From the NCBI RefSeq assembly GCF_041053055.1, contig NZ_CP163443.1, positions 682,001 through 746,000 of the forward strand: a stretch of 64,000 nucleotides of DNA, written 5' to 3'. This DNA comes from Streptomyces sp. R41 (GTDB taxonomy: Bacteria; Actinomycetota; Actinomycetes; Streptomycetales; Streptomycetaceae). Below, piece by piece: positions 19,778 through 28,138 of the stretch. Under the pieces are notes generated by a model. It was not told the DNA's origin. It ran no database searches and saw only the letters and a list, made by a program, of their open reading frames with translations. A program made the position numbers and the translations under genes. How positions within the stretch are numbered: position 1 is the first letter of the stretch; each line of letters begins with the position of its first letter.

Positions 19778-20578
19778 TCAGCCGAAGGCCACCGGGGCGA
19801 CGAGCTCGGCGACCGGTGCGGGCTGGTCGACCATCACCAGGTGGCCCGCGCCGGGGACGGCGACCATCGTGACGTTGGGGCTGGCCTCCAGTGCGGCCCG
19901 CTCCTGCGCGGTCAGCCCGATCTCGTCGTGGTCGCCGCGTACCACCCAGGTCTGCACGCCCGAAGAGCGGAGCCGGGGGACCAGCGATCCGTGCCGGTCC
20001 AGGTACTCGAAGTAGTGCCGGACCACCCGGCGGCAGAACGCCGGGTCGTTCTTCTTGAACTCGGCGACCAACGCCGCGCGGCGGGCCGGGGGAAGACTGC
20101 TCGCCATGGCGCGGGGCATCACCTTCACCAGGGCCGACCAGGTCAGGGCCCCGATGCCGGGCAGCCGCCCCAGGCGGTCGGCCACGGCGAGCACCTGGGG
20201 CTCGTCGGGCCGCGAGAAGGTCGGGGACAGCAGGACGAGCGGGCCGGCGAAGTGCCCGCCCGCCGCCATCTCCAGGGCGATATTGGCACCGAGACTGTGG
20301 CCGACCACGACATCGCAGCCGCGCGCCGCCGCGAACGCGCCGGCGAGCGCCGCGTAGTTCTCCATGCCGAGATCTCGTGGGGGTGGAGTGCCCGCATGGC
20401 CCGGCACCGTCGCGGCCACCAGCCGCACCGGCGCCGAGGCGAGCGCCGGTGCGGCCATCAGGTCGTCGTAGAACGCCGTGCTGCACATCCCGCCGGGCAG
20501 CAGCAGCACTCTCCGTTGCGCGTCGGTGGGCCCGGACTCGCGGACGTCCCACGCGCGGAACTCGTCGGGACTGCTCAC
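19778..20578 (-). CDS. Alpha/beta hydrolase
   Basis: 266 aa alpha/beta-hydrolase fold. The oxyanion motif LLLPGGMCSTAF is near residue 25, the nucleophile Ser is in VVGHSLGANIA near 90, an acidic residue is in VVRGDHDEIGL and the His in PGAGHLVMVDQP. It is most like small esterases or lactonases; the substrate is unknown. The GTG at 20578 with GGAGG 7 nt upstream is preferred over a GTG at 20602. No signal peptide. Confidence 0.85.
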   Translation of the reverse strand: MSSPDEFRAWDVRESGPTDAQRRVLLLPGGMCSTAFYDDLMAAPALASAPVRLVAATVPGHAGTPPPRDLGMENYAALAGAFAAARGCDVVVGHSLGANIALEMAAGGHFAGPLVLLSPTFSRPDEPQVLAVADRLGRLPGIGALTWSALVKVMPRAMASSLPPARRAALVAEFKKNDPAFCRRVVRHYFEYLDRHGSLVPRLRSSGVQTWVVRGDHDEIGLTAQERAALEASPNVTMVAVPGAGHLVMVDQPAPVAELVAPVAFG

Positions 20579-20687
20579 CTTCGGCCCTCCGTCCGCCGTC
20601 ACGGTCGGCCACAGTGTGGCGCGCCGAACGGGGCGACCCGACGATCCAGGACGGAACGCGGCATGTCGGACGCACCGGCCTCCGTGA

Positions 20688-21461
20688 CTACGGCCGGACG
20701 CCGATCACGACGTTCGCGTACATCTCCTCCGAGACCTCCAGCCGGGTGATCAGACCGCTGCGGGTGAAGGCCTCGACGGCCAGGGATGCCTGGTGTTCGC
20801 TCGTCTCGACGAGGAGGCAGCCACCGGGAGCCAGCCACCGGGGTGCCTCGACGGCGACCCGGCGCACGAGGTCGAGCCCGTCCGCGCCGCCGTCGAGTGC
20901 GACCAGGGGTTCGTGGTCGCGGGCCTCGGAGGGCAGCAGGCCGACCTCCTCGGTGGGGACGTACGGCACATTGGCGGCCAGGACGTCGACGCGTCCGCGC
21001 AGGGTGTCGGGTAGGGCCGTGAAGAGGTCGCCCTCGTGGACGAGTCCGCCGAACGGCGCGACGTTGCGGCGGGCGCAGCGCACCGCGGCCGGGTCGATGT
21101 CGGCGGCGTGCAGCTCGGGCCCGCCGAGGGCCGCGGCGAGGGCGGCGCCCACCGCGCCCGAGCCGCAGCACAGGTCCACGACGACGGACGCGCCCTTCGC
21201 GAGCGCCACGGCCTGGTCGACGAGGAACTCGGTGCGGCGGCGGGGCACGAAGACACCCGGTTCCACGCCGATGCGCAGACCGCGGAACTCGGCCCAGCCG
21301 AGGACGTGTTCAAGGGGGAGTCCCTGGACACGCCGGTCCACCATGGCGGTGACCTCGTCCGGGGTGCGGGCTGTGCTGAGGATCAACTCCGCCTCGTCCT
21401 CGGCGAAGACACAGCCTGCGGAGCGGAGCGCGGCGACGACGGAATCAGAAAGAGGGGTCAT
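20688..21461 (-). CDS. PrmC/HemK-like putative protein N5-glutamine methyltransferase
   Basis: SAM-dependent methyltransferase, 257 aa. It has the SAM motif VVDLCCGSGAVGAALAAAL near residue 100 and ADIDPAAVRCARRN. The NPPY signature of amino-methyltransferases reads NVPYVPT here (AANVPYVPTEEVG), a variant known in a PrmC-like paralogue group of actinomycetes. The true release-factor methyltransferase is normally beside prfA, which is absent, so this is a paralogue of uncertain substrate. The start codon lies just after a hairpin (21467-21500) that contains the AAAGG ribosome site. Confidence 0.8.
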   Translation of the reverse strand: MTPLSDSVVAALRSAGCVFAEDEAELILSTARTPDEVTAMVDRRVQGLPLEHVLGWAEFRGLRIGVEPGVFVPRRRTEFLVDQAVALAKGASVVVDLCCGSGAVGAALAAALGGPELHAADIDPAAVRCARRNVAPFGGLVHEGDLFTALPDTLRGRVDVLAANVPYVPTEEVGLLPSEARDHEPLVALDGGADGLDLVRRVAVEAPRWLAPGGCLLVETSEHQASLAVEAFTRSGLITRLEVSEEMYANVVIGVRP

Positions 21462-21466
21462 GAAAG

Positions 21467-21500
21467 CGAGAGCCTTTCGAGGGGCCGAAGGGCGCTCTCG
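21467..21500 (-). promoter_or_regulatory. Leader hairpin overlapping the ribosome site of the PrmC-like gene
   Basis: Arms CGAGAGC (21467-21473) and GCTCTCG (21494-21500) bracket the only plausible ribosome site (AAAGG on the minus strand) 5 nt before the start codon. Pairing would partly hide that site. Confidence 0.35.
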
Positions 21501-21637
21501 CGGTCACCTACAGGCGGTGAGCCGCACTGCCTCGAGGTGAGAGCACCCGACCTGACACAGCGGTAATGGGTCCCACCTCCTCGGCAACTCCTCGACTGGG
21601 GCGGTCCGCAGCTGGGACGGCCACATTACAGGAACCG

Positions 21638-22684
21638 TCAGACGGCGACCGACTCCTCCAGCTCTTCCTCGGCCTCCTCCACTTGTGGAACAGGCTCTTC
21701 CCGTACGGCGCCACGGGCGCGCGCCCGCTCGACGGCGCCGGCGACGGCCGTGACCAACAGGCCGACCACCAGCCAGGCGACCAGCGTTCCCACATTGCCG
21801 GACAGGCCGTTGCGGTCGAAGTAGAGGAGGCTGCGGACACCCTCGACGAAACCGGCGCCGTTCCAGAAGGCGTGCAGGGTGCCGAAGAAGCCGTTCTGCA
21901 GCTCCGGCCGGAACAGGCCTCCGGAGCTGGTGAAGTTGAGCATCACGAAGAGCACCATCATGGCGAGTGTGGTCCACCGCTTGAGGAAGGTGTGGAGCCC
22001 GACGCCGATGAAGACGATGCCCGCAGAGTAGAGCCAGCTCATCCCCCACACCGTCGTGAGGTCGTGGTGCGCGAGGTGGAAGACGGGCCCGGCGAGCGCC
22101 GCGCCGATGACGCTCACGACGCCGGAGACCCCGACGGCCAGCAGCGCGCGCATCCGCAGGGGCAGGCCCGCGCCCGCGGCACCGAGCGCGGCGACGGACG
22201 CGTACGAGCCGATGCTCACCGCGATCAGCAGGAAGAACAGGCCCTGGCCCGTGGGGTCGTCGTCGACCGGCGGGGCGACGTCGGTGACCTTCAGTACCAC
22301 GCCCTGCTGGGCGGCGACCGGCATGAAGACCTTCTCGACGGCCGTGGCGCCCATGTCGGACGCGGCGGTGGCGACGACCAGTTCCGGCGACTTCGCACGC
22401 AACACGTAAGCACCCGTGATGTCACGGGACTTGAGCAGGTCCACCGCCTCGGTGCGGTTCGGGACGGTGCGCACGTCGAGCTTGTCCCCCGCCTCGTCCT
22501 TGACCGACTGGGCGAAGACCTTCGCCTCCGGGCCGGTGCCGACGACCGCGACGGGCAGGTGATGCGGCTCCGGCGTCACGAACGCACCCATGTAGGCCAG
22601 CCCCATGCCGAGACACATCAGCAGGGGTGTGACCAGGTGCGTGAGCACATGGCGCAGGGCCGGTGAGCGCAGGCCGGTGACCAC
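21638..22684 (-). CDS. ABC-2/DUF3533-like polytopic membrane protein
   Basis: 348 aa. One N-terminal helix (LTHLVTPLLMCLGMGLAYM) is followed by an extracytoplasmic domain of about 150 residues and then five or six helices, with an acidic C-terminal tail rich in Glu. This topology matches YhgE/Pip-like and DUF3533 (ABC-2 permease-related) proteins, often linked to stress or toxin export. The GTG at 22684 has GGAGG 4 nt upstream; an ATG at 22705 is the alternative. It is divergent from a MarR gene with a dyad between them, so it is probably repressed by that regulator. Confidence 0.78.
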   Translation of the reverse strand: MVTGLRSPALRHVLTHLVTPLLMCLGMGLAYMGAFVTPEPHHLPVAVVGTGPEAKVFAQSVKDEAGDKLDVRTVPNRTEAVDLLKSRDITGAYVLRAKSPELVVATAASDMGATAVEKVFMPVAAQQGVVLKVTDVAPPVDDDPTGQGLFFLLIAVSIGSYASVAALGAAGAGLPLRMRALLAVGVSGVVSVIGAALAGPVFHLAHHDLTTVWGMSWLYSAGIVFIGVGLHTFLKRWTTLAMMVLFVMLNFTSSGGLFRPELQNGFFGTLHAFWNGAGFVEGVRSLLYFDRNGLSGNVGTLVAWLVVGLLVTAVAGAVERARARGAVREEPVPQVEEAEEELEESVAV

Positions 22685-22706
22685 AAGACCTCCATTGGTT
22701 GGCATA

Positions 22707-22728
22707 TACAACTCTCTATCAAGTTGTA
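22707..22728. promoter_or_regulatory. MarR operator candidate
   Basis: Inverted repeat TACAACT (22707-22713) and AGTTGTA (22722-22728) with an 8-bp spacer, between the divergent membrane-protein and MarR genes. A further half-site ATACAAC follows at 22731-22737. Such AT-rich dyads are the normal operators of divergently encoded MarR repressors. Confidence 0.7.
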
Positions 22729-22759
22729 CTATACAACCAGGTGAGTGGAGGGAGGTCCC

Positions 22760-23344
22760 GTGAAGGCATCCGAGGAGCGCGATGAGACGGTTGTCACCAT
22801 CGGCACGTCGGCGGACACGGCCGACAGGTCGGCTGACACCGCCGGCACGTCGGCGGCGGACAGCACCGGCACGTCGGCGGACACCACCGGCACGTCGGCC
22901 GCCGACGCGGCTGTCGAGACCATTCAGCGCGAGATGACCGTCTTCGCCCGGCGGGCCCGGGCCTCGGCGGGTCGCATGCACCCCGAGCTGTCCCTGGTCT
23001 CGTACACCCTGCTCGGTCATCTGGAGGAGAGCGGCGGCTGCCGTGCCACCGACCTGGCCTCGCACTACGCGCTCGACAAGTCCACCGTGAGCCGTCAGGT
23101 GGCCGCGCTGGAGCGGGCCGGGCTCATCGAGCGACGACTCGACCCCGAGGACCACCGGGTGCAGGTGCTGCATCTGACGGAGGCGGGCACCCGGATTCTC
23201 GCCCAGGTCACCGAGAGCCGCCGTGAGGCGTTCCGGGAGCGGCTCACGGGCTGGCCCGAGGAAGATCTGGAACGGTTCGCCGCGTATCTCGTGCACTACA
23301 ACTCGGCGTACGAACCGCCCGTCGGAAAGGGAGCCGCGAGCTGA
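22760..23344 (+). CDS. MarR-family regulator with a repetitive N-terminal tail
   Basis: 194 aa. A MarR winged-helix core (about 60-180) is seen, with ATDLASHYALDKSTVSRQVA and LERAGLIERRLDPEDHR. It is preceded by an unusual low-complexity extension of about 50 residues built from GTSAD-type repeats. The GTG at 22760 has GGAGG upstream. Divergent from the membrane protein gene it probably represses. Confidence 0.88.
   Translation: MKASEERDETVVTIGTSADTADRSADTAGTSAADSTGTSADTTGTSAADAAVETIQREMTVFARRARASAGRMHPELSLVSYTLLGHLEESGGCRATDLASHYALDKSTVSRQVAALERAGLIERRLDPEDHRVQVLHLTEAGTRILAQVTESRREAFRERLTGWPEEDLERFAAYLVHYNSAYEPPVGKGAAS
22800..22912 (+). repeat. Degenerate 15-bp coding repeats in the MarR gene
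   Basis: The sequence GGCACGTCGGCGGAC and close variants occur about five times in frame, encoding GTSAD, RSAD and GTSAAD blocks. It is a short coding minisatellite giving a flexible Thr/Ser/Asp-rich tail. Confidence 0.65.
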
Positions 23345-23435
23345 GGAGCTCCTCCGTCAGGAGGTGCGGCCGCGACGTGGGCGGGCGTCACCCCGTCGCG
23401 TATTCACCGGGGGAGCTCCACCACGGTCCTCGTCG

Positions 23436-24191
23436 TCATCGCGCTCCCACGACCCGCTCGTCCCCCAAGCGCTCGGGCACACGCGCCGCCATGAACCGGG
23501 TGGTCCGGCGCAGTCGGAAGCCCAGGGATTCGTAGAGGCGAATGGCGTTGGTGTTGCCCGCGGCGGTGTGCAGGAAGGGGGTCTCGCCGCGCTCGCGGAT
23601 GCCGTGGGCGACGGCCAGGATCAGCCGGGTGGCCAGGCCCTCACCCCGGAAGCCGGGGTCGGTGCAGACCGCGCTGATCTCGGTCCAGCCCGGCGGGTGC
23701 AACCGCTCCCCCGCCATGGCGATCAGGGCGCCGCTTCGGCGTATGCCGAGATAGGTGCCGAGCTCGACGGTGCGGGGCAGGAAGGGACCGGGTCTGGTCC
23801 GTTCGACCAGGTCCAGCATCTCGGGCACATCGGCCGCGCCGAGCCGCACGGCCTCGGCGTCCGGCGCCGCGGCGATCCCGTCGTCGACCAGCTGGACACC
23901 CTCCACGCTGAAGGTCACCTCCCAGCCGTCGGGAGTCTGCCCGGTGAAACCCGCCAGCGGAGCCTCGGCACCGGGGCCCACCAGGGCAGCCAGGTCCGCC
24001 CAGTCGTCGACATCCGGCTCGTCCGGCAGGGCCAGCCACGGCGATACGTCCGCCGGGTAGCGCAGGACCCGGCCCCGGCGCTCGGCGAAGTGAGCGTGCG
24101 GGCCGGCCAGGGAGCCGAGGGCGGGGTTGTCCAGCGGGTGCGGGCCGGTCGACGAACCGAGCTCCGGATGGTCCGGCGCGCGTGTGCTCAT
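23436..24191 (-). CDS. GNAT-family N-acetyltransferase
   Basis: 251 aa. A variable N-terminal half is followed by a GNAT domain (about 120-245). It has the acetyl-CoA loop CTDPGFRGEGLATRLI and the C-terminal motif NTNAIRLYESLGF. It overlaps the upstream oxidoreductase gene by 4 bp (ATGA), so the two are translated together. Substrate unknown. Confidence 0.88.
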   Translation of the reverse strand: MSTRAPDHPELGSSTGPHPLDNPALGSLAGPHAHFAERRGRVLRYPADVSPWLALPDEPDVDDWADLAALVGPGAEAPLAGFTGQTPDGWEVTFSVEGVQLVDDGIAAAPDAEAVRLGAADVPEMLDLVERTRPGPFLPRTVELGTYLGIRRSGALIAMAGERLHPPGWTEISAVCTDPGFRGEGLATRLILAVAHGIRERGETPFLHTAAGNTNAIRLYESLGFRLRRTTRFMAARVPERLGDERVVGAR

Positions 24192-25108
24192 GCGGACACC
24201 TCGATCACGATCTTGCCGCGCGCGTGACCGTCCTCGACGGTGCGCAGTGCTTCCCCGGCCCGGTCGAGCGGGAACGTCCGCGTCACGAACGGTCGCAGCT
24301 TTCCGTCGACCACGAGCTTCGCCACCTCGTCGAGCACGGCGGCGGTCCGGGCCCGTGCGACGGGTACGCCCCCGAGCCGCGCGACCGTCTCCCGGTCGGC
24401 GCCGGTGATCAGCTTCGTACGGTCGGTCAACAGCGTCGCCACGGCTTCCAGTACCTCGCCTCCGACGAGGTCGAACACGGCGTCCACCCCGTCCGGCGCC
24501 GCCGCGCGCACCCGCTCCGCGAGGTCGGGCCCCGACGGGACGTGCACGGCTCCGAGCGACTCGACGAAGTCCTTCTTGCCGTCGCTCGCGACCCCTACGA
24601 CACGCAGCCCGAAGGCGCGCGCGATCTGCGTGGCGGCGACGCCGACTCCGCCGCCCGCGCCGGTGATCAGCACGGTCGCGCCGGAGGGAAGGTCCAGCTG
24701 GCGGATTCCGTCGTACGCGGTGGCCGCCGCGACGGGCAGGGTCGCGGCGTCCGTGAACGACAGCTCGGCGGGCTTGTGCGCGGTGACGGCGCCGGGAAGG
24801 AGCGTGTACTCGGCGTACCCGCCGGTCACCGGGTTGCCGAAGACCTCGTCGCCCGGGCTGAAGCCGGTCACGTCGTCGCCGATCGCCTCGACGACCCCCG
24901 CGACCTCGTTGCCGAACACGGCGGGCAGCTCGGGCTCCGGGCCGCCCGGGCGGCGGTAACCGGTCCGCTGCTTCCAGTCGACGGGGTTCACACCGGCCGC
25001 ACGTACGGCGACGAGGATCTGGCCGGGGCCCGGGCTCGGCCGGTCCCGCTCCACCAGGGCCTCGGTCTCCGGGCCGCCGTAGCGTGTGAAGACGTACGCC
25101 TTGGACAT
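24188..25108 (-). CDS. NADP-dependent quinone-type oxidoreductase (zinc-free MDR family)
   Basis: 306 aa medium-chain reductase. It has the GroES-like N-terminus (RAAGVNPVDWKQRTGY, FGNEVAGVVEAIG) and the Rossmann motif ITGAGGGVGVAATQIARAFG near residue 145. The catalytic-zinc Cys is absent, as in quinone oxidoreductases. The ATG at 25108 (MSKAYVFTRYGG) has AGGGAG upstream. Paired with the GNAT gene by a 4-bp overlap. Two TGTCACCGGT direct repeats 21 bp apart lie upstream. Confidence 0.9.
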   Translation of the reverse strand: MSKAYVFTRYGGPETEALVERDRPSPGPGQILVAVRAAGVNPVDWKQRTGYRRPGGPEPELPAVFGNEVAGVVEAIGDDVTGFSPGDEVFGNPVTGGYAEYTLLPGAVTAHKPAELSFTDAATLPVAAATAYDGIRQLDLPSGATVLITGAGGGVGVAATQIARAFGLRVVGVASDGKKDFVESLGAVHVPSGPDLAERVRAAAPDGVDAVFDLVGGEVLEAVATLLTDRTKLITGADRETVARLGGVPVARARTAAVLDEVAKLVVDGKLRPFVTRTFPLDRAGEALRTVEDGHARGKIVIEVSA

Positions 25109-25130
25109 CTGCTCCCTCACTCTCCTTCGC

Positions 25131-25161
25131 TGTCACCGGTCGCGGGGCCACTGTCACCGGT
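25131..25161. promoter_or_regulatory. Direct repeat boxes upstream of the oxidoreductase-GNAT operon
   Basis: TGTCACCGGT occurs at 25131-25140 and again at 25152-25161, 21 bp apart (two helical turns), 23-53 bp before the oxidoreductase start. Paired direct boxes on one DNA face suggest an activator or repressor site. Confidence 0.45.
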
Positions 25162-25372
25162 TGTAGCTGTACAGGGCACCGAACTGGCTCTAGCGGCAAG
25201 GAAGATCGCGGCACGGCTATTCCCCGGCCCCGGGAGAGTTCATACGTCCGCAATGATCGGGGCCCTGCCCGTGCCAGAGCACGGTGCACAGCCGCGTACG
25301 GTTGAATGCGTAAGCAATGATCACGCTCGATCCGCGGGCCGCCGTCCCGGACGGCCTGGAGGCACCACCCGC

Positions 25373-25978
25373 ATGAATGTCACGCGAGGCTTCACCGGGC
25401 GCCCGCGCGCCCACAACACCGGGCTGCCGCCCGGGCAGTACGACGCGGGCGACGACTGGCCCGTCCTGGCCGCCGAGGTCACACCCGACCTGGCGCCCGC
25501 CGACTGGACCTTCGGGATCGACGGTCTGGTGGCCGAGCCGCGCACCTGGGACTGGGAGCAGGCGCACGCGCTGCCCGCCTCGGCCTACGAGGGCGACATC
25601 CACTGCGTGACGAGCTGGTCGAAGTTCGGGGTGCGCTTCGGGGGCGTGTCACTCGACGCGTTCCTGGATACCGTACGCCCCGACGCGACCGCCACCCACG
25701 CGGTCGCGTACTCGCACACCGGCTACACCACGAACCTTCCGCTCGCCGATCTCACCGGCGGCCGTGCCTGGATCGTGTGGGAGTACGACGGCAAGCCACT
25801 GCCGGCCGAACACGGCGGCCCGGCGCGGCTGATCGTGCCGCATCTGTACTTCTGGAAGAGCGCCAAGTGGATCGCGGGCCTCAGGATCCTCGACCACGAC
25901 GAGCCGGGATTCTGGGAGCAGAACGGCTATCACGCACGCGGCAACCCCTGGGAAGAGCAGCGCTACTCCGGTGACTGA
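25373..25978 (+). CDS. Molybdopterin-dependent oxidoreductase, sulfite-oxidase fold
   Basis: 201 aa, consisting only of the molybdopterin-binding domain of the sulfite oxidase/MsrP family. The molybdenum-ligand Cys is in DIHCVTSWSKFGVRFGG near residue 80. No Tat signal or dimerisation domain is present, so it is a cytoplasmic short form. GGAGG lies about 11 nt before the ATG. It overlaps the downstream flavoreductase by 8 bp, which is probably its electron donor. The substrate (sulfite, sulfoxide or other) is not known. Confidence 0.88.
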   Translation: MNVTRGFTGRPRAHNTGLPPGQYDAGDDWPVLAAEVTPDLAPADWTFGIDGLVAEPRTWDWEQAHALPASAYEGDIHCVTSWSKFGVRFGGVSLDAFLDTVRPDATATHAVAYSHTGYTTNLPLADLTGGRAWIVWEYDGKPLPAEHGGPARLIVPHLYFWKSAKWIAGLRILDHDEPGFWEQNGYHARGNPWEEQRYSGD

Positions 25979-26750
25979 GACGGCCGTATCCCCGATGACC
26001 GAGACCTTCGTACCCCCGACGGCCTTCGCCGTGCCCGGGCGGATCGCCGTGAACAACCGTGCCGCGGCCACCTGGCAGACGGCCACGCTCACCGAGATCC
26101 GCCGGGAGACACCACACGCCGCCACCTTCCGGTTCGCGGTTCCGCAGTGGACGGGGCATCTGCCCGGGCAGCATCTGATGCTGCGGCTGACCGCCGAGGA
26201 CGGGTATGTGGCGCAGCGCCACTACTCCATCGCGTCGCCGCCCGGCGACGCCGGGCACATCGAGCTGACGCTCGACCATGTCGAGGGCGGCGAGGTCTCC
26301 GGCTGGTTCCATACCGTCGCCCGGCCCGGCGACTCGGTCGAGGTGCGCGGCCCGCTCAGCGGCTTCTTCGCCTGGCCGGGCGACCGGCCCGCGCTGCTCA
26401 TCGGCGCCGGCTCCGGTGTCGTACCGCTGATGTCGATGCTGCGGCACCACCGCGCGCGGGCCCTGGACGTGCCGCTGCGGCTGCTCGTCTCCGCCCGCAG
26501 CCCCGAAGAGCTCATCTACGCGCGGGAGTACGGCGCGGAGACCATGCTCGTCTTCACGCGCGGCGCGCCGCACGGTGTGCCGGTGGGACGTATGGCGGCC
26601 GTACATGTGGCGCCGCTCCTGGCCGAGCAGCCTCGCGGTGGGTGGGAGGCCTATGTGTGCGGCTCGAACGGGTTCGCGGAGCACGCCTCGCGGTTGCTGG
26701 TGGAGGCGGGTCAGCCCGTGGACCGGATTCGTATCGAGCGCTTCGGCTGA
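25971..26750 (+). CDS. Ferredoxin/flavodoxin-NADP reductase-like FAD oxidoreductase
   Basis: 259 aa. The FAD domain has the motif RHYSIASPPGDAG near residue 84; the NAD(P) domain has LLIGAGSGVVPLMSMLRHH near 143 and ends in VCGSNGFAEHASRLL. There is no 2Fe-2S domain. It overlaps the molybdopterin gene by 8 bp (GTG at 25971; an ATG at 25995 is possible), so the pair likely form one electron-transfer unit. Confidence 0.9.
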   Translation: MTETAVSPMTETFVPPTAFAVPGRIAVNNRAAATWQTATLTEIRRETPHAATFRFAVPQWTGHLPGQHLMLRLTAEDGYVAQRHYSIASPPGDAGHIELTLDHVEGGEVSGWFHTVARPGDSVEVRGPLSGFFAWPGDRPALLIGAGSGVVPLMSMLRHHRARALDVPLRLLVSARSPEELIYAREYGAETMLVFTRGAPHGVPVGRMAAVHVAPLLAEQPRGGWEAYVCGSNGFAEHASRLLVEAGQPVDRIRIERFG

Positions 26751-26773
26751 GGCGTTTCCCGCAGTCCCCGCTG

Positions 26774-27667
26774 TCAGTTGTGTGGCACCACTGCCACGGG
26801 ACACGTGGCGTGGTGGATGAGTGAGTGCGCGGCGCGGCCCAGGCCCTCACCCGAACGGCGCCCGATGACGAGCAGACCGGCCCGGGTGGACGACTTCAGC
26901 AGATGGTGTCCGGGGTGGCCGTAGATGACCTGCTCGGAGACGGGTGTTTCGGGGAACTTGTGGCGCCACGGCTGCAACGTGCTGGTCAGCACGTGCCGCT
27001 TGCCGTCCTCCCGCTCGGCGGTGTCGCCGGGCAGCGGCATCCCGGGCGCGTAGCCGCGCAGCGGGGGCAGAGTCCAGGTATGCACCACGTGCAGCGGCGC
27101 CGAGCGGACGGCGGCCGTGTCGAAGGCGTAGCGGATGAGATCGTCCGCCGGGTGGTCCAGGTCGAGGCCGAGGACCACTGGAAGATACGGGGCGGCGCTC
27201 GGTGGTGTGCCGTCGACGGTGGGCATCCGTTCGTCCTCGGGGAGTTCGCCCGCGCGCACCAGGACCACCGGGTGTTCGGCTCCGGCCGCGACGGCGAGGG
27301 CGACCGAGCCGATCAGGAATCCGGCGAACCCGGTGAAGCCGCGTGAGCCGAGGACCAGGGTCTCGGCCTCCGCGGCCTCCGCGAGCAGCGCCGGAACGGC
27401 GGGGGTGTCGGTACTGCGGGCGATGATGTCCAACGCCGGGTGGGCGTACGACAGTTGGATCGCGGCACGGTCGAGTGCGGAGCGGGCACGCCCGGCCGGC
27501 ACGTCGACGTCCGGGATCCGCGCGGGCACGACGGGGTCTGCCCCCGCGTGCAGCAGACGCAGGGGGAGACGGCGGCGCCCGGCCTCGCGGGCGGCCCAGT
27601 CGGCGGCGTCCAGACTGGCGCGCGAGCCGTCGATGCCTACGGTGATGGTGCGGGTGCCGATGCTCAT
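26774..27667 (-). CDS. Tandem-domain universal stress protein
   Basis: 297 aa with two UspA folds. Domain 1 starts ITVGIDGSRASLDAADWAAR and has the nucleotide loop GSRGFTGFAGFLIGSVALAV. Domain 2 (PVVLGLDLDHPADDLIRYAF) ends GRRSGEGLGRAAHSLIHHAT. The ATG at 27667 follows CAGGAG. It is the second tandem USP in the window and is divergent from the DevR/OsdR-like regulator gene. Three GGGCCG-type dyads lie in the shared upstream region, suggesting control by that regulator. Confidence 0.92.
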   Translation of the reverse strand: MSIGTRTITVGIDGSRASLDAADWAAREAGRRRLPLRLLHAGADPVVPARIPDVDVPAGRARSALDRAAIQLSYAHPALDIIARSTDTPAVPALLAEAAEAETLVLGSRGFTGFAGFLIGSVALAVAAGAEHPVVLVRAGELPEDERMPTVDGTPPSAAPYLPVVLGLDLDHPADDLIRYAFDTAAVRSAPLHVVHTWTLPPLRGYAPGMPLPGDTAEREDGKRHVLTSTLQPWRHKFPETPVSEQVIYGHPGHHLLKSSTRAGLLVIGRRSGEGLGRAAHSLIHHATCPVAVVPHN

Positions 27668-27850
27668 GGCTCCTGCCTTCCGGGAGTTCGGCGGTCAGCC
27701 GGTCCAGGGCTGCCGTTCGCTGCGCGGAGTGGTGCGCGGGTTCCACGAAGGGCTCGGTTCAGTCGTACGGCGCTGGAATCGGCGCGGGTCCACTGTGGAC
27801 GCTGGCAGCCGTGCGCGGTCCGTCGGGAGAGGCGAACCGGCCTCCCACAG

Positions 27851-27892
27851 GGGCCGTTCGGCCCATCTCACGGGCGGACGGCCGCTCGGCCC
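27851..27892. promoter_or_regulatory. Two DevR/OsdR-type dyads between USP and response regulator
   Basis: A perfect dyad GGGCCGTTCGGCCC at 27851-27864 and a 12/14 match CGGCCGCTCGGCCC at 27879-27892. Their start-to-start distance is 28 bp. The arrangement resembles paired DosR boxes. They lie 184-225 bp upstream of the USP start. Confidence 0.5.
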
Positions 27893-28045
27893 ACTGGGAA
27901 GGCGGAGCTGCGAACCCGGGTGCACGCCCGGCACCGCGATCCTCCGCTCCGGCCTCGTCGAGGCGCGCCGAACCGGAGTGGACGCGGCGCACGGCGTGAC
28001 GCGTGCGGTGCACTCCCCCTGCGGCAGCGGCGCACCCCTGTGAAG

Positions 28046-28059
28046 GGACCATTCGGCCC
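28046..28059. promoter_or_regulatory. DevR/OsdR-type dyad before the response regulator gene
   Basis: GGACCATTCGGCCC, inside the longer imperfect dyad AGGGACCATTCGGCCCT, 80 bp before the regulator ATG. It suggests autoregulation. Confidence 0.45.
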
Positions 28060-28138
28060 TGTCGACGTTTGCCGTAGTACGCGACGATCGATCGTGGCCC
28101 CCTGCCTCCGGGGCCCCAGCGTCCGGGGAGCAGTGGAC

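Noticed and set aside
20599..21171. 190-codon frame antisense to the PrmC-like gene
   Set aside because: Shadow frame of Arg/Gly/Pro-rich composition; the PrmC-like frame has the SAM motif.
24182..25978. 598-codon plus-strand frame
   Set aside because: Only its last 201 codons (from 25373) are real, encoding the molybdopterin protein; the rest is antisense to the oxidoreductase.
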